Shown: positions 1 to 8,565 of the stretch, one piece after another | How the letters are laid out: the number at the start of each line of letters is the position of its first letter | Numbering within the stretch: the stretch's first letter is position 1 | NCBI GenBank assembly: GCA_024236195.1 | Contig: JACKKZ010000004.1 | Span: 537,547 to 601,546, forward strand | From: Sphingomonadaceae bacterium | GTDB taxonomy: Bacteria > Pseudomonadota > Alphaproteobacteria > Sphingomonadales > Sphingomonadaceae | Direction: 5' to 3' | Length of the DNA: 64,000 nucleotides | Translations under genes and position numbers: made by a program | Notes under the pieces: model-generated | What the model was told of the DNA's origin: nothing | Seen by the model: the letters and a program-made list of their open reading frames with translations, nothing else | Database searches by the model: none

Positions 1-1121
1 ATCGCCCATATCTTTCCAAAGAGGATTACACCGCCTGGGCGCAGGTCAGGCCGATCGAAGGCGGCGCCCCCGACAGCGCCGATCCGGGTGCCGACCTCCT
101 GAAGATGATGGCCACCCCCGCCCTCGCCTCGCGCAGCTGGATTTCGCAGCAGTATGACAGCCAGGTCGGTGCCGATACGCTGCAAACCGGGGGCGATGCA
201 GGCGTGGTGCGCGTCCACGGCACACGCAAGGCGCTGGCGATCAGCACCGATTGCACCCCGCGCTATGTCTATGCCGACCCCTATGAAGGCGGGAAGCAGG
301 CAATAGCGGAGGCCTATCGCAACCTCTGCGCCGTCGGGGCCCGCCCGCTGGCGGTGACCAATTGCCTCAACTTCGCGAACCCGCAGCGGCCCGAAATCAT
401 GAGCCAGTTCGTCCACGCGCTCGAAGGCATGGGCGAAGCATGCCGCGCGCTCGACTTCCCGATCGTGAGCGGGAATGTCAGCCTCTATAACGAAAGCAAG
501 GCAACGGGCGGCGGATCGGCCATCCTCCCGACCCCGGCCATCGGCGGTGTCGGCATTGTCGATGATTATGCGACGATGATGACCCCGGGCTTCAAGAATG
601 AAGGCGACACGATTTACCTGATGGGCGCTGAGGAATGGGCCACGCCCAATCCCGAACGCAGCCATCTGGGCCGCTCGCTGTGGCTGGATGTGATCCATGG
701 CCGCGAAGATGGCCGCCCGCCGCATGTCGATCTGACGCTGGAGCGCAATTCAGGCGAATTCATCCGCGAATTGATCGCGGCCGGCCTCGTCAATGCCGTG
801 CATGACGTGTCGGATGGCGGGATTGCTGTCGCGCTCGCGGAAATGGCCATGGCTGGCGGGATCGGAGCGGAAGTACTCGACAACCCCGCCTATTCGCCTG
901 CCGCATGGTGGTTCGGCGAAGATCAGGGGCGCTACATCTTCACCGTGCCGGACGTGGAGGCATTTCAGGAACAGCTCGCCAAGGGCACCCGCGATGCGGA
1001 TACCGCATCAAGCGGCGTGCGCCGCCTGGGCAAGGTGACGGGCGATAGCGTACTGGGCGTAACGCTGGCCGATATCCGCGAAGCCCATGACAGCTTCTTC
1101 CGCGACTGGATGGAGGTCTGA
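1..1121 (+). CDS. purL: Phosphoribosylformylglycinamidine synthase subunit PurL, 3' part
   Basis: Purine biosynthesis: makes FGAM from FGAR, glutamine-derived ammonia and ATP in the cytoplasm. The frame is open from the first bases of the window, so the gene begins upstream and only the last ~373 codons are here. Seen in sequence: the stretch ending GNVSLYNES, a hallmark of PurL, the preceding TNCLNFANP segment, and a glycine-rich second half (AVHDVSDGGIAVALAEMA) typical of the C-terminal AIR-synthase-like ATP-binding domain. The stop at 1119-1121 lies just before a membrane-protein gene on the same strand. Identification is secure; only the 5' end is missing. Confidence 0.96.
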   Translation, partial: RPYLSKEDYTAWAQVRPIEGGAPDSADPGADLLKMMATPALASRSWISQQYDSQVGADTLQTGGDAGVVRVHGTRKALAISTDCTPRYVYADPYEGGKQAIAEAYRNLCAVGARPLAVTNCLNFANPQRPEIMSQFVHALEGMGEACRALDFPIVSGNVSLYNESKATGGGSAILPTPAIGGVGIVDDYATMMTPGFKNEGDTIYLMGAEEWATPNPERSHLGRSLWLDVIHGREDGRPPHVDLTLERNSGEFIRELIAAGLVNAVHDVSDGGIAVALAEMAMAGGIGAEVLDNPAYSPAAWWFGEDQGRYIFTVPDVEAFQEQLAKGTRDADTASSGVRRLGKVTGDSVLGVTLADIREAHDSFFRDWMEV

Positions 1122-1131
1122 GGCAGGTCCT

Positions 1132-1458
1132 TTGGCCTTCCTCCAGCTCTCCCTCCACATTTTCGGACATGCCATCGCGCCCTTCCTGCTGGCTTGGCTG
1201 ATCTGGCGTGACAAATGGTTGCCAGCCGGGGCGCTCATGACTGCCACCATCCTGATCGACCTCGATCATTTGCTGGCTGACCCGATCTTTGACCCCAACC
1301 GCTGCAGCATCGGCTTCCACCCGCTGCATACTATGTGGGCCGCGTTGGGTTATGCCGCGTTGCTGCTGGTGCCGAAATGGTGGGTGCGAGCCATTGCGCT
1401 CGGCTGCCTGCTACACCTCGCCACCGACAGCGTGGATTGCTGGTTCATGGCGCGCTAG
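1132..1458 (+). CDS. DUF6122 family small membrane protein
   Basis: A ~108-residue hydrophobic protein of unknown function with about three membrane segments. The central block DLDHLLADPIFDPNRCSIGF followed by HPLHT is the signature I associate with DUF6122; the acidic and histidine residues look like a metal- or lipid-headgroup-handling site, but that is inference. An ATG at 1087 is in frame but lies inside purL; the TTG at 1132, preceded by an AGGCAGG stretch, gives a start directly at the first membrane helix and is preferred. It sits 10 nt after purL and 8 nt before the nitroreductase, so it is probably cotranscribed with its neighbours. Confidence 0.72.
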   Translation: MAFLQLSLHIFGHAIAPFLLAWLIWRDKWLPAGALMTATILIDLDHLLADPIFDPNRCSIGFHPLHTMWAALGYAALLLVPKWWVRAIALGCLLHLATDSVDCWFMAR

Positions 1459-1466
1459 GAAGCGCC

Positions 1467-2153
1467 ATGGCCGAGATTCAGCATCCCTACCCCAGCCTGC
1501 CTGACCTGTCTGATGAGGAGCGCATCGCCCGCGCGCAAGCGGGGTTCGAGCGCTTGCGCACCCGCCGCTCCTGCCGGGCCTTTGCCGATACGCCGGTTCC
1601 GCGTGAAGTGATCGAGGCTGCCATCAGGGCGGCGGGAACTGCACCCAATGGGGCCAACCACCAGCCGTGGCATTTTGCGGTGGTTGGATCGCCAGAGAAA
1701 AAGCGCGCCATCCGTGAAGCAGCCGAAGCAGAGGAACGGCGCTTCTACGGGGCGGATGGCGATGCCCCCAAGGCAAGTGAAGAATGGCTCGGCGCGCTGG
1801 AGCCTTTGGGAACGGACGACCAGAAGCCGTTCCTTGAGACGGCACCATGGCTCGTGGTCTGCTTCGCCCAGCGCAAGGGCGGGATCGCCGAGGATGGGCA
1901 GACGCAGAATTACTACGTCAATGAAAGCGTCGGGATCGCTTGCGGGATGCTCATTGCGACGCTGCATGAGGCGGGCCTTGCCACACTCACTCACACGCCC
2001 AGCCCGATGGGCTTCCTGCGCGACATATGCGGGCGTCCCGAATGGGAAAAGCCACTGATGATTGTCGTGGTTGGCCACCCGGCAGACAATGCCACCGTGC
2101 CGGACCATGCCTTGCAGAAGAAGCCGCTGGAACAGATCGCTAGCTGGCTCTGA
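1467..2153 (+). CDS. Nitroreductase family protein (FMN-dependent)
   Basis: A 228-residue cytoplasmic protein of the nitroreductase/iodotyrosine-deiodinase-like superfamily, which uses FMN and NAD(P)H to reduce nitro-, quinone- or halogenated substrates. Seen: RRSCRAFADTPVP near residue 33 (the FMN phosphate-binding R-S-x-R-x-F block), PNGANHQPWHF (flavin contact) and a late GMLIATLHEAGLATLTHTPS segment. The ATG at 1467 is 8 nt after the preceding stop; longer in-frame extensions run into the upstream gene and lack family similarity. The substrate cannot be inferred. The C-terminal VPDHALQKKPLEQIASWL resembles the iodotyrosine deiodinase branch. Confidence 0.86.
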   Translation: MAEIQHPYPSLPDLSDEERIARAQAGFERLRTRRSCRAFADTPVPREVIEAAIRAAGTAPNGANHQPWHFAVVGSPEKKRAIREAAEAEERRFYGADGDAPKASEEWLGALEPLGTDDQKPFLETAPWLVVCFAQRKGGIAEDGQTQNYYVNESVGIACGMLIATLHEAGLATLTHTPSPMGFLRDICGRPEWEKPLMIVVVGHPADNATVPDHALQKKPLEQIASWL

Positions 2154-2156
2154 CAA

Positions 2157-2999
2157 TCAGGCCGCAGCCAGCTCCTTGCGCGGGGCCAGCAGGTCAAACG
2201 GATCAATCCCCTTGGCCCGCCATTCCTCGTGGCATTGCTGGTAAAGCTTGGGCGGCGTGATGTCCATCGCCTTGCGCGCTTCCTCCAGCGGCTGTTTGAG
2301 CAGGTCGCGGATCGACATTTCAGCGACGCGCGGACAGGCTTTCCCCAACCTCTGCCCTTCGCGCACCGCGGCCATGACCGGTGCACCGTCTGCAAAGTTC
2401 TTCATCATATGCAGCCCACCAGCATAGGCGATGAAGAGATTGCCCAACCCGCCATTCTGGCCGTGGCTGAATGCAAGCACACATTGCTCACCCAACGCGT
2501 CGCGGCTGTAGCCGGTCAGCACATGCAGCAAGTCATGTGTGTCCCGATACCGATTCAGATACCACTCGAACAAATCGCCATATTTGGGCCTGTCCGCCTG
2601 GAATTTGTCATATTCGGCCACCAGCCCTGCTGCGGTCAGCCCCTGGCTTTCCATGAAGTCCAGATAGGCATGGGCCACGCTGCCCTGTGGCAATTTGCGC
2701 AGCGCATCATGATCGTCGAGCAAATCCGGCAGATAAGGTTCGGTCTCGCGGATACGCTGGCCAGTGGCACTGAGAACGAAACGGCGTGAACGCGCCTCCA
2801 GATCACGCGAGGGAAGCGATTCGAAAATCTTGAACACTTCCTCGGTGTTTTCCTTGTCTTTCAGCAATTGCCGGAAATGGTGCCACGCCTTCAACGGGCG
2901 CAACTTCAATTGCTGGCGATCGGGGTGGAACACCAGTGTCCCGTCTGGCGCGGTTTCCGCGACCGGGCTGGTCGCGGCGGGATGGGATGCTTCGCTCAT
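2157..2999 (-). CDS. Coq4 family protein (ubiquinone biosynthesis)
   Basis: A 280-residue protein with the Coq4 signature: HDLLH beginning at about residue 155, then 11 residues, then E, the HDxxH-x11-E metal site of Coq4. Coq4 organises ubiquinone biosynthesis and has been implicated in C1 decarboxylation/hydroxylation of the ring; in alphaproteobacteria it is a soluble or peripheral membrane protein. The ATG at 2999 follows GGAAG at good spacing; a TTG nine bases upstream is less likely. The gene is convergent with the nitroreductase (3 nt apart) and followed upstream by serB on the same strand. Family assignment is good; the enzymatic role here is inferred. Confidence 0.82.
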   Translation of the reverse strand: MSEASHPAATSPVAETAPDGTLVFHPDRQQLKLRPLKAWHHFRQLLKDKENTEEVFKIFESLPSRDLEARSRRFVLSATGQRIRETEPYLPDLLDDHDALRKLPQGSVAHAYLDFMESQGLTAAGLVAEYDKFQADRPKYGDLFEWYLNRYRDTHDLLHVLTGYSRDALGEQCVLAFSHGQNGGLGNLFIAYAGGLHMMKNFADGAPVMAAVREGQRLGKACPRVAEMSIRDLLKQPLEEARKAMDITPPKLYQQCHEEWRAKGIDPFDLLAPRKELAAA

Positions 3000-3063
3000 G
3001 ACTTCCAACTAACTGCTGACAGTGATGTAAGCATAGCCGAAGCTGGTTAACGCGCCAAGTAGA

Positions 3064-3945
3064 TCAGCTGGCCCAATCGCTTTCGGGAATGCCGAGGAGC
3101 TTGAGCACCGATGTCAAATCCCCGAAATCAATCGAGCCATTGGCTGCCGCTCGCGCCTTGGGCTTGGCCCGATAGGCCACGCCGTAGGTCGCGACTTCGA
3201 GCATCGGGATATCATTCGCCCCGTCTCCGGTTGCCAGTGACGCAATGCCTGCGCCCAACCCGGCTGCTTCTTCTTCCAGCACCTTCTGCTTTACCGAGCT
3301 GTCAGTAATCGCGCCCACCAGTCCCCCGGTCAGCGTCCCTCCGGAGACATCGAGGCGATTGCCGACAACCCGCTCGAAGCCAAGCATTTCTGCGACAGGG
3401 TCAGCGAAATGATGGAAGCCGCCGGTGACCAGCACTGTCCTGCAACCCTGCGCGCGCAAGGTTGCAACCAGCGTGCGGGCACCTTCCACCGGGCGGATCC
3501 GCTCGGCGAGGCATTGGCTGATGGCGCCTTCGCTCAACCCTTCAAGCAGGCCAACGCGCTCCCGCAGGGCAGACTCGAAGTCCAGCTCCCCCTGCATGGC
3601 GCGTTCCGTGATGTCGGCGATCTTGTCCTTCAAACCAGCGTAGTCGGCCAGCTCGTCAATACATTCCTGCCCGATCATGGTGGAATCCATGTCCGACACG
3701 AACAGTTGCGGCACCCGCGGCTCGTGGTCAGTCACCAGCATGTCTGACGGGCTGAAATGTGCATCCAGCAACGCGCGCAGTCTGGCCGGGTCACCAACCG
3801 GCAACGATATCTGCACTACATCGCCATCGCCTTCGAGCAGCCGCGCCATCGCGACAGCCATGCCTTCGCCTTCCAATGCGGCGATGGCGGCATCAAGCTG
3901 ACTTTCAAGGCTGGCCTTCTCTGCTATCAGCCGGGCTATGAGCAC
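3064..3945 (-). CDS. serB: Phosphoserine phosphatase SerB
   Basis: Last step of serine synthesis: hydrolyses L-3-phosphoserine. About 293 residues, usual for the long SerB with an N-terminal ACT-like region. HAD motifs are visible: SDMDSTMI (motif I, DxDST), VTGGFHHFA (motif II), and GDGANDIPML (motif IV), with KQKVLEEE supplying the motif III lysine. I chose the GTG at 3945 (MLIARLIAEK start) because GGAGTG lies 8 nt upstream and this N-terminus matches relatives; an ATG at 3981 would give 12 extra residues. The gene is head-to-head with miaA with essentially no intergenic DNA, so each promoter must lie within the other gene's 5' end. Confidence 0.93.
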   Translation of the reverse strand: MLIARLIAEKASLESQLDAAIAALEGEGMAVAMARLLEGDGDVVQISLPVGDPARLRALLDAHFSPSDMLVTDHEPRVPQLFVSDMDSTMIGQECIDELADYAGLKDKIADITERAMQGELDFESALRERVGLLEGLSEGAISQCLAERIRPVEGARTLVATLRAQGCRTVLVTGGFHHFADPVAEMLGFERVVGNRLDVSGGTLTGGLVGAITDSSVKQKVLEEEAAGLGAGIASLATGDGANDIPMLEVATYGVAYRAKPKARAAANGSIDFGDLTSVLKLLGIPESDWAS

Positions 3946-4885
3946 TGGGGACACTCCGAGATTGAATGAGGTCGCGCTCATTGCAGGGCCGACCGCCAGC
4001 GGCAAGAGCGATTGTGCGGTCGAGCTGGCGTTGGCGCTGGAAAAGCAGGGGCGGCGCGGCGTGGTGCTCAATGCCGACAGTGCGCAGGTCTATGCTGATC
4101 TGTCGGTGCTCAGCGCGCGCCCTTCGCAGGATGATATGCGCGGGGTGGAACATCGCCTGTTCGGCGCATGGGATGGCGCAGAGCCCTGTTCCGCAGCCGA
4201 TTGGGCCAAGGCCGCGAAGCGTGAGATTGCGGCGCTGCATGACGAAGGGGCAGTGCCAATTCTTGTTGGCGGGACCGGCCTCTATATGCGCACCTTGCTC
4301 GACGGGATCGCGCCGGTTCCCGAAATTGCACCCGATATCCGCGCCGAAGTGCGTGCCCTGACGCAGGAAGATGCACGGGCAGCGCTGGAACGTGAGGACC
4401 CGGATGCTGCCGCGCGCCTCGGACCGGCAGACAGTGCCCGGACCTGCCGTGCGCTCGAAGTCGTTCGATCCACCGGCCATACGCTCGCTAACTGGCAGTC
4501 ACGCAAGGAGGGCGGGATTGGCGAAGATATCACCTTGCACCCGCTGGTGCTGCTGCCACCGCGGGATTGGCTCTATGAGCGCTGCGACCGGCGCTTTGCC
4601 CTGATGTTGGAAGGCGGTGCAGTGGCAGAGGTGGAGGCCCTCCTGGCCCGCCAGTTGGACCCTGCCCTACCTGTCATGCGCGCTATCGGAGTTCCGGAAA
4701 TCGCTGCGTGGCTAGCCGGAGACACGGATCGTGACAGGATGATTGCCGCAGGACAGCAGGCAACCCGTAACTATGCCAAGCGGCAATATACGTGGTTTCG
4801 CCGCCAACCACCGATTGACTGGCCGCGAAACGAGTTAGAAAAATGTGACATTGAACGTCATTTTGCAACTTTATTACGCCATTAA
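3938..4885 (+). CDS. miaA: tRNA dimethylallyltransferase MiaA
   Basis: Transfers dimethylallyl from DMAPP to A37 of tRNAs reading UNN codons. Seen: P-loop GPTASGKS near the N-terminus, NADSAQVY (DSxQ motif), a GGTGLYMRTLLDG block that contacts substrate, and the C-terminal RQYTWFRRQ motif of MiaA; ~315 residues, normal size. The ATG at 3938 overlaps the first codons of divergent serB; an in-frame TTG at 3962 would remove the overlap and still leave the P-loop intact, so the exact start is uncertain. Downstream is the leader of ilvB. Confidence 0.94.
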   Translation: MSTGDTPRLNEVALIAGPTASGKSDCAVELALALEKQGRRGVVLNADSAQVYADLSVLSARPSQDDMRGVEHRLFGAWDGAEPCSAADWAKAAKREIAALHDEGAVPILVGGTGLYMRTLLDGIAPVPEIAPDIRAEVRALTQEDARAALEREDPDAAARLGPADSARTCRALEVVRSTGHTLANWQSRKEGGIGEDITLHPLVLLPPRDWLYERCDRRFALMLEGGAVAEVEALLARQLDPALPVMRAIGVPEIAAWLAGDTDRDRMIAAGQQATRNYAKRQYTWFRRQPPIDWPRNELEKCDIERHFATLLRH

Positions 4886-4963
4886 GGGTTGACAAGATAT
4901 ATAATGACCGCCTAACCGCCCCTCGACGCCGGGTTGCTTCCGGCACCGAGATAATGGAGAGGC

Positions 4964-5000
4964 GACCCGGTGCGATCCAATCGTGCCGGGTCGGTTTTTT
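4964..5000 (+). terminator. Rho-independent terminator-type hairpin in the ilvB leader
   Basis: GACCCGG (4964-4970) pairs perfectly with CCGGGTC (4986-4992); the inner TGCGA/TCGTG extends the stem with two wobble pairs around a TCCAA loop, and TTTTTT follows at 4995-5000. It lies only 27 nt before the ilvB start codon. An upstream CCGGGT (4929-4934) is complementary to ACCCGG in the left arm, so an alternative antiterminator pairing is possible. A TATAAT hexamer at 4900-4905 could place the promoter upstream, making this an attenuator rather than the miaA terminator. No Ile/Leu/Val-rich leader peptide is visible. Confidence 0.8.
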
Positions 5001-5026
5001 CCGGCATAGTGAAGAAGGAATTTCCC

Positions 5027-6787
5027 GTGGCCGAGGAACGTAGCGGCGCCGCCATATTGGTTGAAAGCCTGGTCAAGCAGGGGGTCGAATTCGTGTTCGG
5101 CTATCCCGGCGGGGCCGTGCTGCCGATCTATGACGAATTGTTCGAAGACAAGCGCATTCGCCATATCCTCGTCCGTCAGGAAGGCGGCGCAGCCCATGCG
5201 GCGGAAGGCTATGCCCGCTCGACCGGCAAGCCGGGCGTCGTGCTGGTCACCTCTGGCCCCGGCGCGACCAATGCCGTGACCGGAATCGCTGACGCTTTCC
5301 TCGACTCCATCCCCATGGTCGTCATCACCGGCCAGGTCCCGACCGGTCTGATCGGCAGCGATGCGTTTCAGGAAGCGGACACGATTGGCATCACCCGCCA
5401 TTGCAGCAAGCATAACTACCTTGTGAAGGACCCGGAGGACCTTGCTGCGACAATCGAGGAAGCGTTCCGCATCGCCACCACGGGCCGCCCCGGCCCGGTG
5501 GTGATCGACATTCCCAAGGATGTGCAGATCGCCGTTGGCAGCTGGGGCAGCGAGAGTTCGGCCAATGGCAAGCCCCATCGCTACAACCCGCCCATGCTGG
5601 GCGCGCCGGAAGATATTATCGACGCGGTTGAAATGATTGCGGCGGCGGAACGCCCCATTTTCTACACGGGCGGCGGAATCATCAATTCCGGCCCGCGCGC
5701 AAGCGAATTGCTGCGCCAGTTGCAGGATCTGACCGGCGCCCCGGTTACCTCCACCCTCATGGGCCTTGGCGCGTTCCCCGCTGACCACCCCGATTGGCTG
5801 GGCATGTTGGGCATGCACGGCACCTATGAAGCCAATCTGGCCATGAATAAGTGCGACCTGATGGTCTGCATCGGTGCTCGCTTTGACGACCGTGTCACGG
5901 GCAGGCTCGATGCTTTCAGCCCGGATTCGAAGAAAATCCACATCGACATTGACCGCTCGTCCATCAACAAGACCGTGCCTGTTGACCTGCCGATCATTGG
6001 CGATTGCGCCCATGTGCTGGAACAGATGATTTCCGTCTGGGGTGGCCGCAAGGCGCAGGACCTCGGTGAATGGAAGGCCCGGATCGAAGGCTGGCGCGCA
6101 CGCGAATGCCTTGCCTATCCGGAGAAGGCCAAGCCGGGCGATTTCGAAATCATGCCGCAAAAGGCAATTGAGCGCCTGTTTGCGCTGACCAGACATCGCG
6201 ACCCGATCATCTCGACCGAGGTTGGCCAGCACCAGATGTGGGCGGCGCAATATTTCCACTTCTTCAGCCCGAACAAATGGCTCACCAGCGGCGGACTTGG
6301 CACGATGGGCTATGGCCTGCCCGCCGCTATCGGTGCGCAGCTCGGCAATCCGGATGATCTGGTGATCGACATTGCCGGTGAAGCTTCGATCCAGATGAAT
6401 ATCCAGGAGCTTGGCACCGCCAGCCAGTTCCGCCTGCCGGTGAAGGTGTTCATTCTCAATAATGAATACATGGGCATGGTCCGCCAGTGGCAGGAACTGA
6501 CCTATGAAAGCCGCTATTCCAACTCCTACAGCGATAGCCTGCCGGACTTTGTGAAGCTGGCGGAAAGCTATGGCTGGAAGGGTATCCGTATCGAGAAGGA
6601 AGCCGATCTCGACGCCGGGATCCAGGCCATGCTCGATTATGACGGCCCCGTGATCGTTGATTGCTGCGTATCGAAGGAAGCCAATTGCTTCCCGATGATC
6701 CCCAGCGGCGCGGCGCATACGGACATGCTACTCTATGGTGACCAGGTTGCTGGTACCATGGATGATGAAGCCAAGGCGCTGGTCTAA
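5027..6787 (+). CDS. ilvB: Acetolactate synthase large subunit
   Basis: Catalytic subunit of acetohydroxyacid synthase (586 residues), ThDP-, Mg- and FAD-dependent, forming acetolactate or acetohydroxybutyrate in branched-chain amino acid synthesis. Seen: GYPGGAVLPIYDELF near the N-terminus, the catalytic glutamate in RQEGGAAHAAEGYAR, and a ThDP motif running from GEASIQMN to ILNNEYMG, with Glu where many enzymes have GDG, a variant I recall from other alphaproteobacteria. The GTG at 5027 has AAGGAA 8 nt upstream; the open frame extends to a GTG at 4970, but that start lies inside the terminator hairpin. Followed 11 nt later by the regulatory subunit. Confidence 0.96.
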   Translation: MAEERSGAAILVESLVKQGVEFVFGYPGGAVLPIYDELFEDKRIRHILVRQEGGAAHAAEGYARSTGKPGVVLVTSGPGATNAVTGIADAFLDSIPMVVITGQVPTGLIGSDAFQEADTIGITRHCSKHNYLVKDPEDLAATIEEAFRIATTGRPGPVVIDIPKDVQIAVGSWGSESSANGKPHRYNPPMLGAPEDIIDAVEMIAAAERPIFYTGGGIINSGPRASELLRQLQDLTGAPVTSTLMGLGAFPADHPDWLGMLGMHGTYEANLAMNKCDLMVCIGARFDDRVTGRLDAFSPDSKKIHIDIDRSSINKTVPVDLPIIGDCAHVLEQMISVWGGRKAQDLGEWKARIEGWRARECLAYPEKAKPGDFEIMPQKAIERLFALTRHRDPIISTEVGQHQMWAAQYFHFFSPNKWLTSGGLGTMGYGLPAAIGAQLGNPDDLVIDIAGEASIQMNIQELGTASQFRLPVKVFILNNEYMGMVRQWQELTYESRYSNSYSDSLPDFVKLAESYGWKGIRIEKEADLDAGIQAMLDYDGPVIVDCCVSKEANCFPMIPSGAAHTDMLLYGDQVAGTMDDEAKALV

Positions 6788-6798
6788 GGTCAGGACAG

Positions 6799-7317
6799 AT
6801 GATGAAAATCGCACAAGCCCATACCGAGCGCCACGTGCTCGCCATCACCGTCGACAACGAAGCCGGGATTCTCGCCAAGATCGCCGGGCTGTTCACCGCG
6901 CGCGGCTACAATATCGACAGCCTGACCGTGGCCGATATCAGCGAGAACCACGCGGTCAGCCGGATCACCATTGTCACCAATGGTCCGCCGCAAGTGATCG
7001 ACCAGATCGAAGCGCAGCTGGAACGGCTCGTGCCCGTGCACAAGGTTGTCGATCTCACCGCGGCCGGACCGCATGTGGAGCGTGAACTGGCGCTGGTGAA
7101 AGTCTCCGGCACTGGTGAAAAGCGCGTTGAGGCCCTGCGCCTCGCCGATATTTTCCGTGCCCGCCCGGTCGATACCACGACGGAAAGCTTTATCTTCGAA
7201 ATCACCGGCCCACCGGACAAGGTGGACAGCTTCATCGCCCTGATGCGCGATCTTGGCCTGGTCGAAGTCGGCCGCACCGGCATCGTCGGCATGATGCGCG
7301 GCGCGGAAGGTAGCTAA
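6799..7317 (+). CDS. ilvN: Acetolactate synthase small (regulatory) subunit
   Basis: A 172-residue regulatory subunit that activates the large subunit and confers valine feedback inhibition. The N-terminal ACT domain is obvious: HVLAITVDNEAGILAKIAGL then FTARGYNIDSLTVA. The C-terminal domain contains the ERELALVKV segment typical of IlvH/IlvN. Two adjacent ATGs (6799, 6802) follow AGGACAG. It lies 11 nt after ilvB and must be part of the same transcript. The symbol ilvH is equally used for this family. Confidence 0.95.
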   Translation: MMKIAQAHTERHVLAITVDNEAGILAKIAGLFTARGYNIDSLTVADISENHAVSRITIVTNGPPQVIDQIEAQLERLVPVHKVVDLTAAGPHVERELALVKVSGTGEKRVEALRLADIFRARPVDTTTESFIFEITGPPDKVDSFIALMRDLGLVEVGRTGIVGMMRGAEGS

Positions 7318-7427
7318 ATCCTGTCAGGGTTTACGAGACCTTAAGGCTCCGGCTCCATAGGTTTGCATGAACGCACAATCCGGCACCGCCCGGACAGCCA
7401 GCGTTATGCAGATGAAGAGCCGGACCG

Positions 7428-8459
7428 ATGACAACAGCCGCGCAAGATGTGATTTCAGGCCAGATTGACTATATTGGCCGCGCGGTTGAAGGCTTGCTGC
7501 TGTCTCCCGCCTCCTCGCTCTCGGTCTGGGTGATCGGTTTTGCGCTGCTGGTTGCTGCGGGCTGGACCTGCGTTACCCGCCGCCGAATGCCCACCTTGCG
7601 ATATCTGCGACGGATCCTGCTGCCTAAATCCTACCTCACCGGCCGTTCAGCGGTGGCGGACTGGATCATGCTGGCGATGAGCTATCTGGTCTTGCCCGTC
7701 ACCTGGATCGCAACAATTTTCAGCATTGTCGTGATCTCGGGCTCGCTCGTTGATCTGCTAAGCGCAGCCAGCGGCAGGGGTGCCTTGCTGGATGTCTCCC
7801 CCGCCACGGGGCGCGCCATCACGACGCTCGTGGCCTTCCTTGCCTATGAGCTGATGTACTGGTTCGATCACTGGCTGATGCACCGCGTGCCGTTCCTGTG
7901 GGAATTCCACAAGGTTCACCATTCTGCGGAAACGCTCTCCCCGGTTACGACATACCGGATGCACCCGGTGGACGGGTATCTCTATTTCGCGCTCAATTCG
8001 CTCGCTCTTGGAGGGTCGATCGGTGTGTGCCTGTGGCTGTTCGGGCCTGAAGCAACCCCGCTGACGATTGATGGTACCAATCTGATCCTGCTGCTGGGCA
8101 GCTATCTGATCGTTACTCTCCAGCACAGCCATATCTGGATCCCCTTTCGCGGGGAGCTGGGGCGGTTCATCCTCAGCCCCGCCCATCACCAGATCCACCA
8201 TTCCGCGGACCCGAAACATTTCGGTACCAATCTCGGCAATCTGCTCGCAATCTGGGACGTGATCTTCGGCACACTGCACGAACCGAGCCGCCGTAGCTCC
8301 AATTTGCGCTTCGGTGTGGACGGGCTGAATCATGATCCGCACAGCCTTTATGGCCTCTATCTCGCCCCCTTTGGTGACGCTGCAAAACATATCAAACGAA
8401 ACCACTCCGGCGAAATTGCAACAGCTGATGATGAAAAGGGGCAATTTCAGCCTCAATAG
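7428..8459 (+). CDS. Sterol desaturase / fatty acid hydroxylase superfamily membrane protein
   Basis: A 343-residue integral membrane protein with four to five hydrophobic segments and the histidine clusters of non-haem di-iron oxygenases: HWLMH, HKVHH, HSHIW and HHQIHH. Such enzymes use O2 to hydroxylate or desaturate sterols, fatty acids or carotenoids; the substrate is not predictable. It is wedged between ilvN and ilvC on the same strand with ~110 nt on each side, so it interrupts the branched-chain amino acid cluster without an obvious pathway link. The last ~15 residues are polar and may be a cytoplasmic tail. Confidence 0.85.
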   Translation: MTTAAQDVISGQIDYIGRAVEGLLLSPASSLSVWVIGFALLVAAGWTCVTRRRMPTLRYLRRILLPKSYLTGRSAVADWIMLAMSYLVLPVTWIATIFSIVVISGSLVDLLSAASGRGALLDVSPATGRAITTLVAFLAYELMYWFDHWLMHRVPFLWEFHKVHHSAETLSPVTTYRMHPVDGYLYFALNSLALGGSIGVCLWLFGPEATPLTIDGTNLILLLGSYLIVTLQHSHIWIPFRGELGRFILSPAHHQIHHSADPKHFGTNLGNLLAIWDVIFGTLHEPSRRSSNLRFGVDGLNHDPHSLYGLYLAPFGDAAKHIKRNHSGEIATADDEKGQFQPQ

Positions 8460-8565
8460 TGCCAAAAACCGGTCATTCCGGACATGTTTGACTTGCAAGA
8501 TCAGCCTTGTCGCAGCATGGGGCGCGGGCAGATTTTTTGAACATGTTTAGGAAACGGAAAGCCCC

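Noticed and set aside
4889..4917. TTGACA at 4889 as the -35 of an ilvB promoter
   Set aside because: The TATAAT lies only 5 nt downstream and no -10 is found at 16-18 nt; the hexamers cannot act together.
4874..6718. 614-codon open frame on the minus strand opposite ilvB
   Set aside because: Mirror of a high-GC coding gene; low-complexity His/Ala/Arg-rich translation, no domain, no ribosome binding site.
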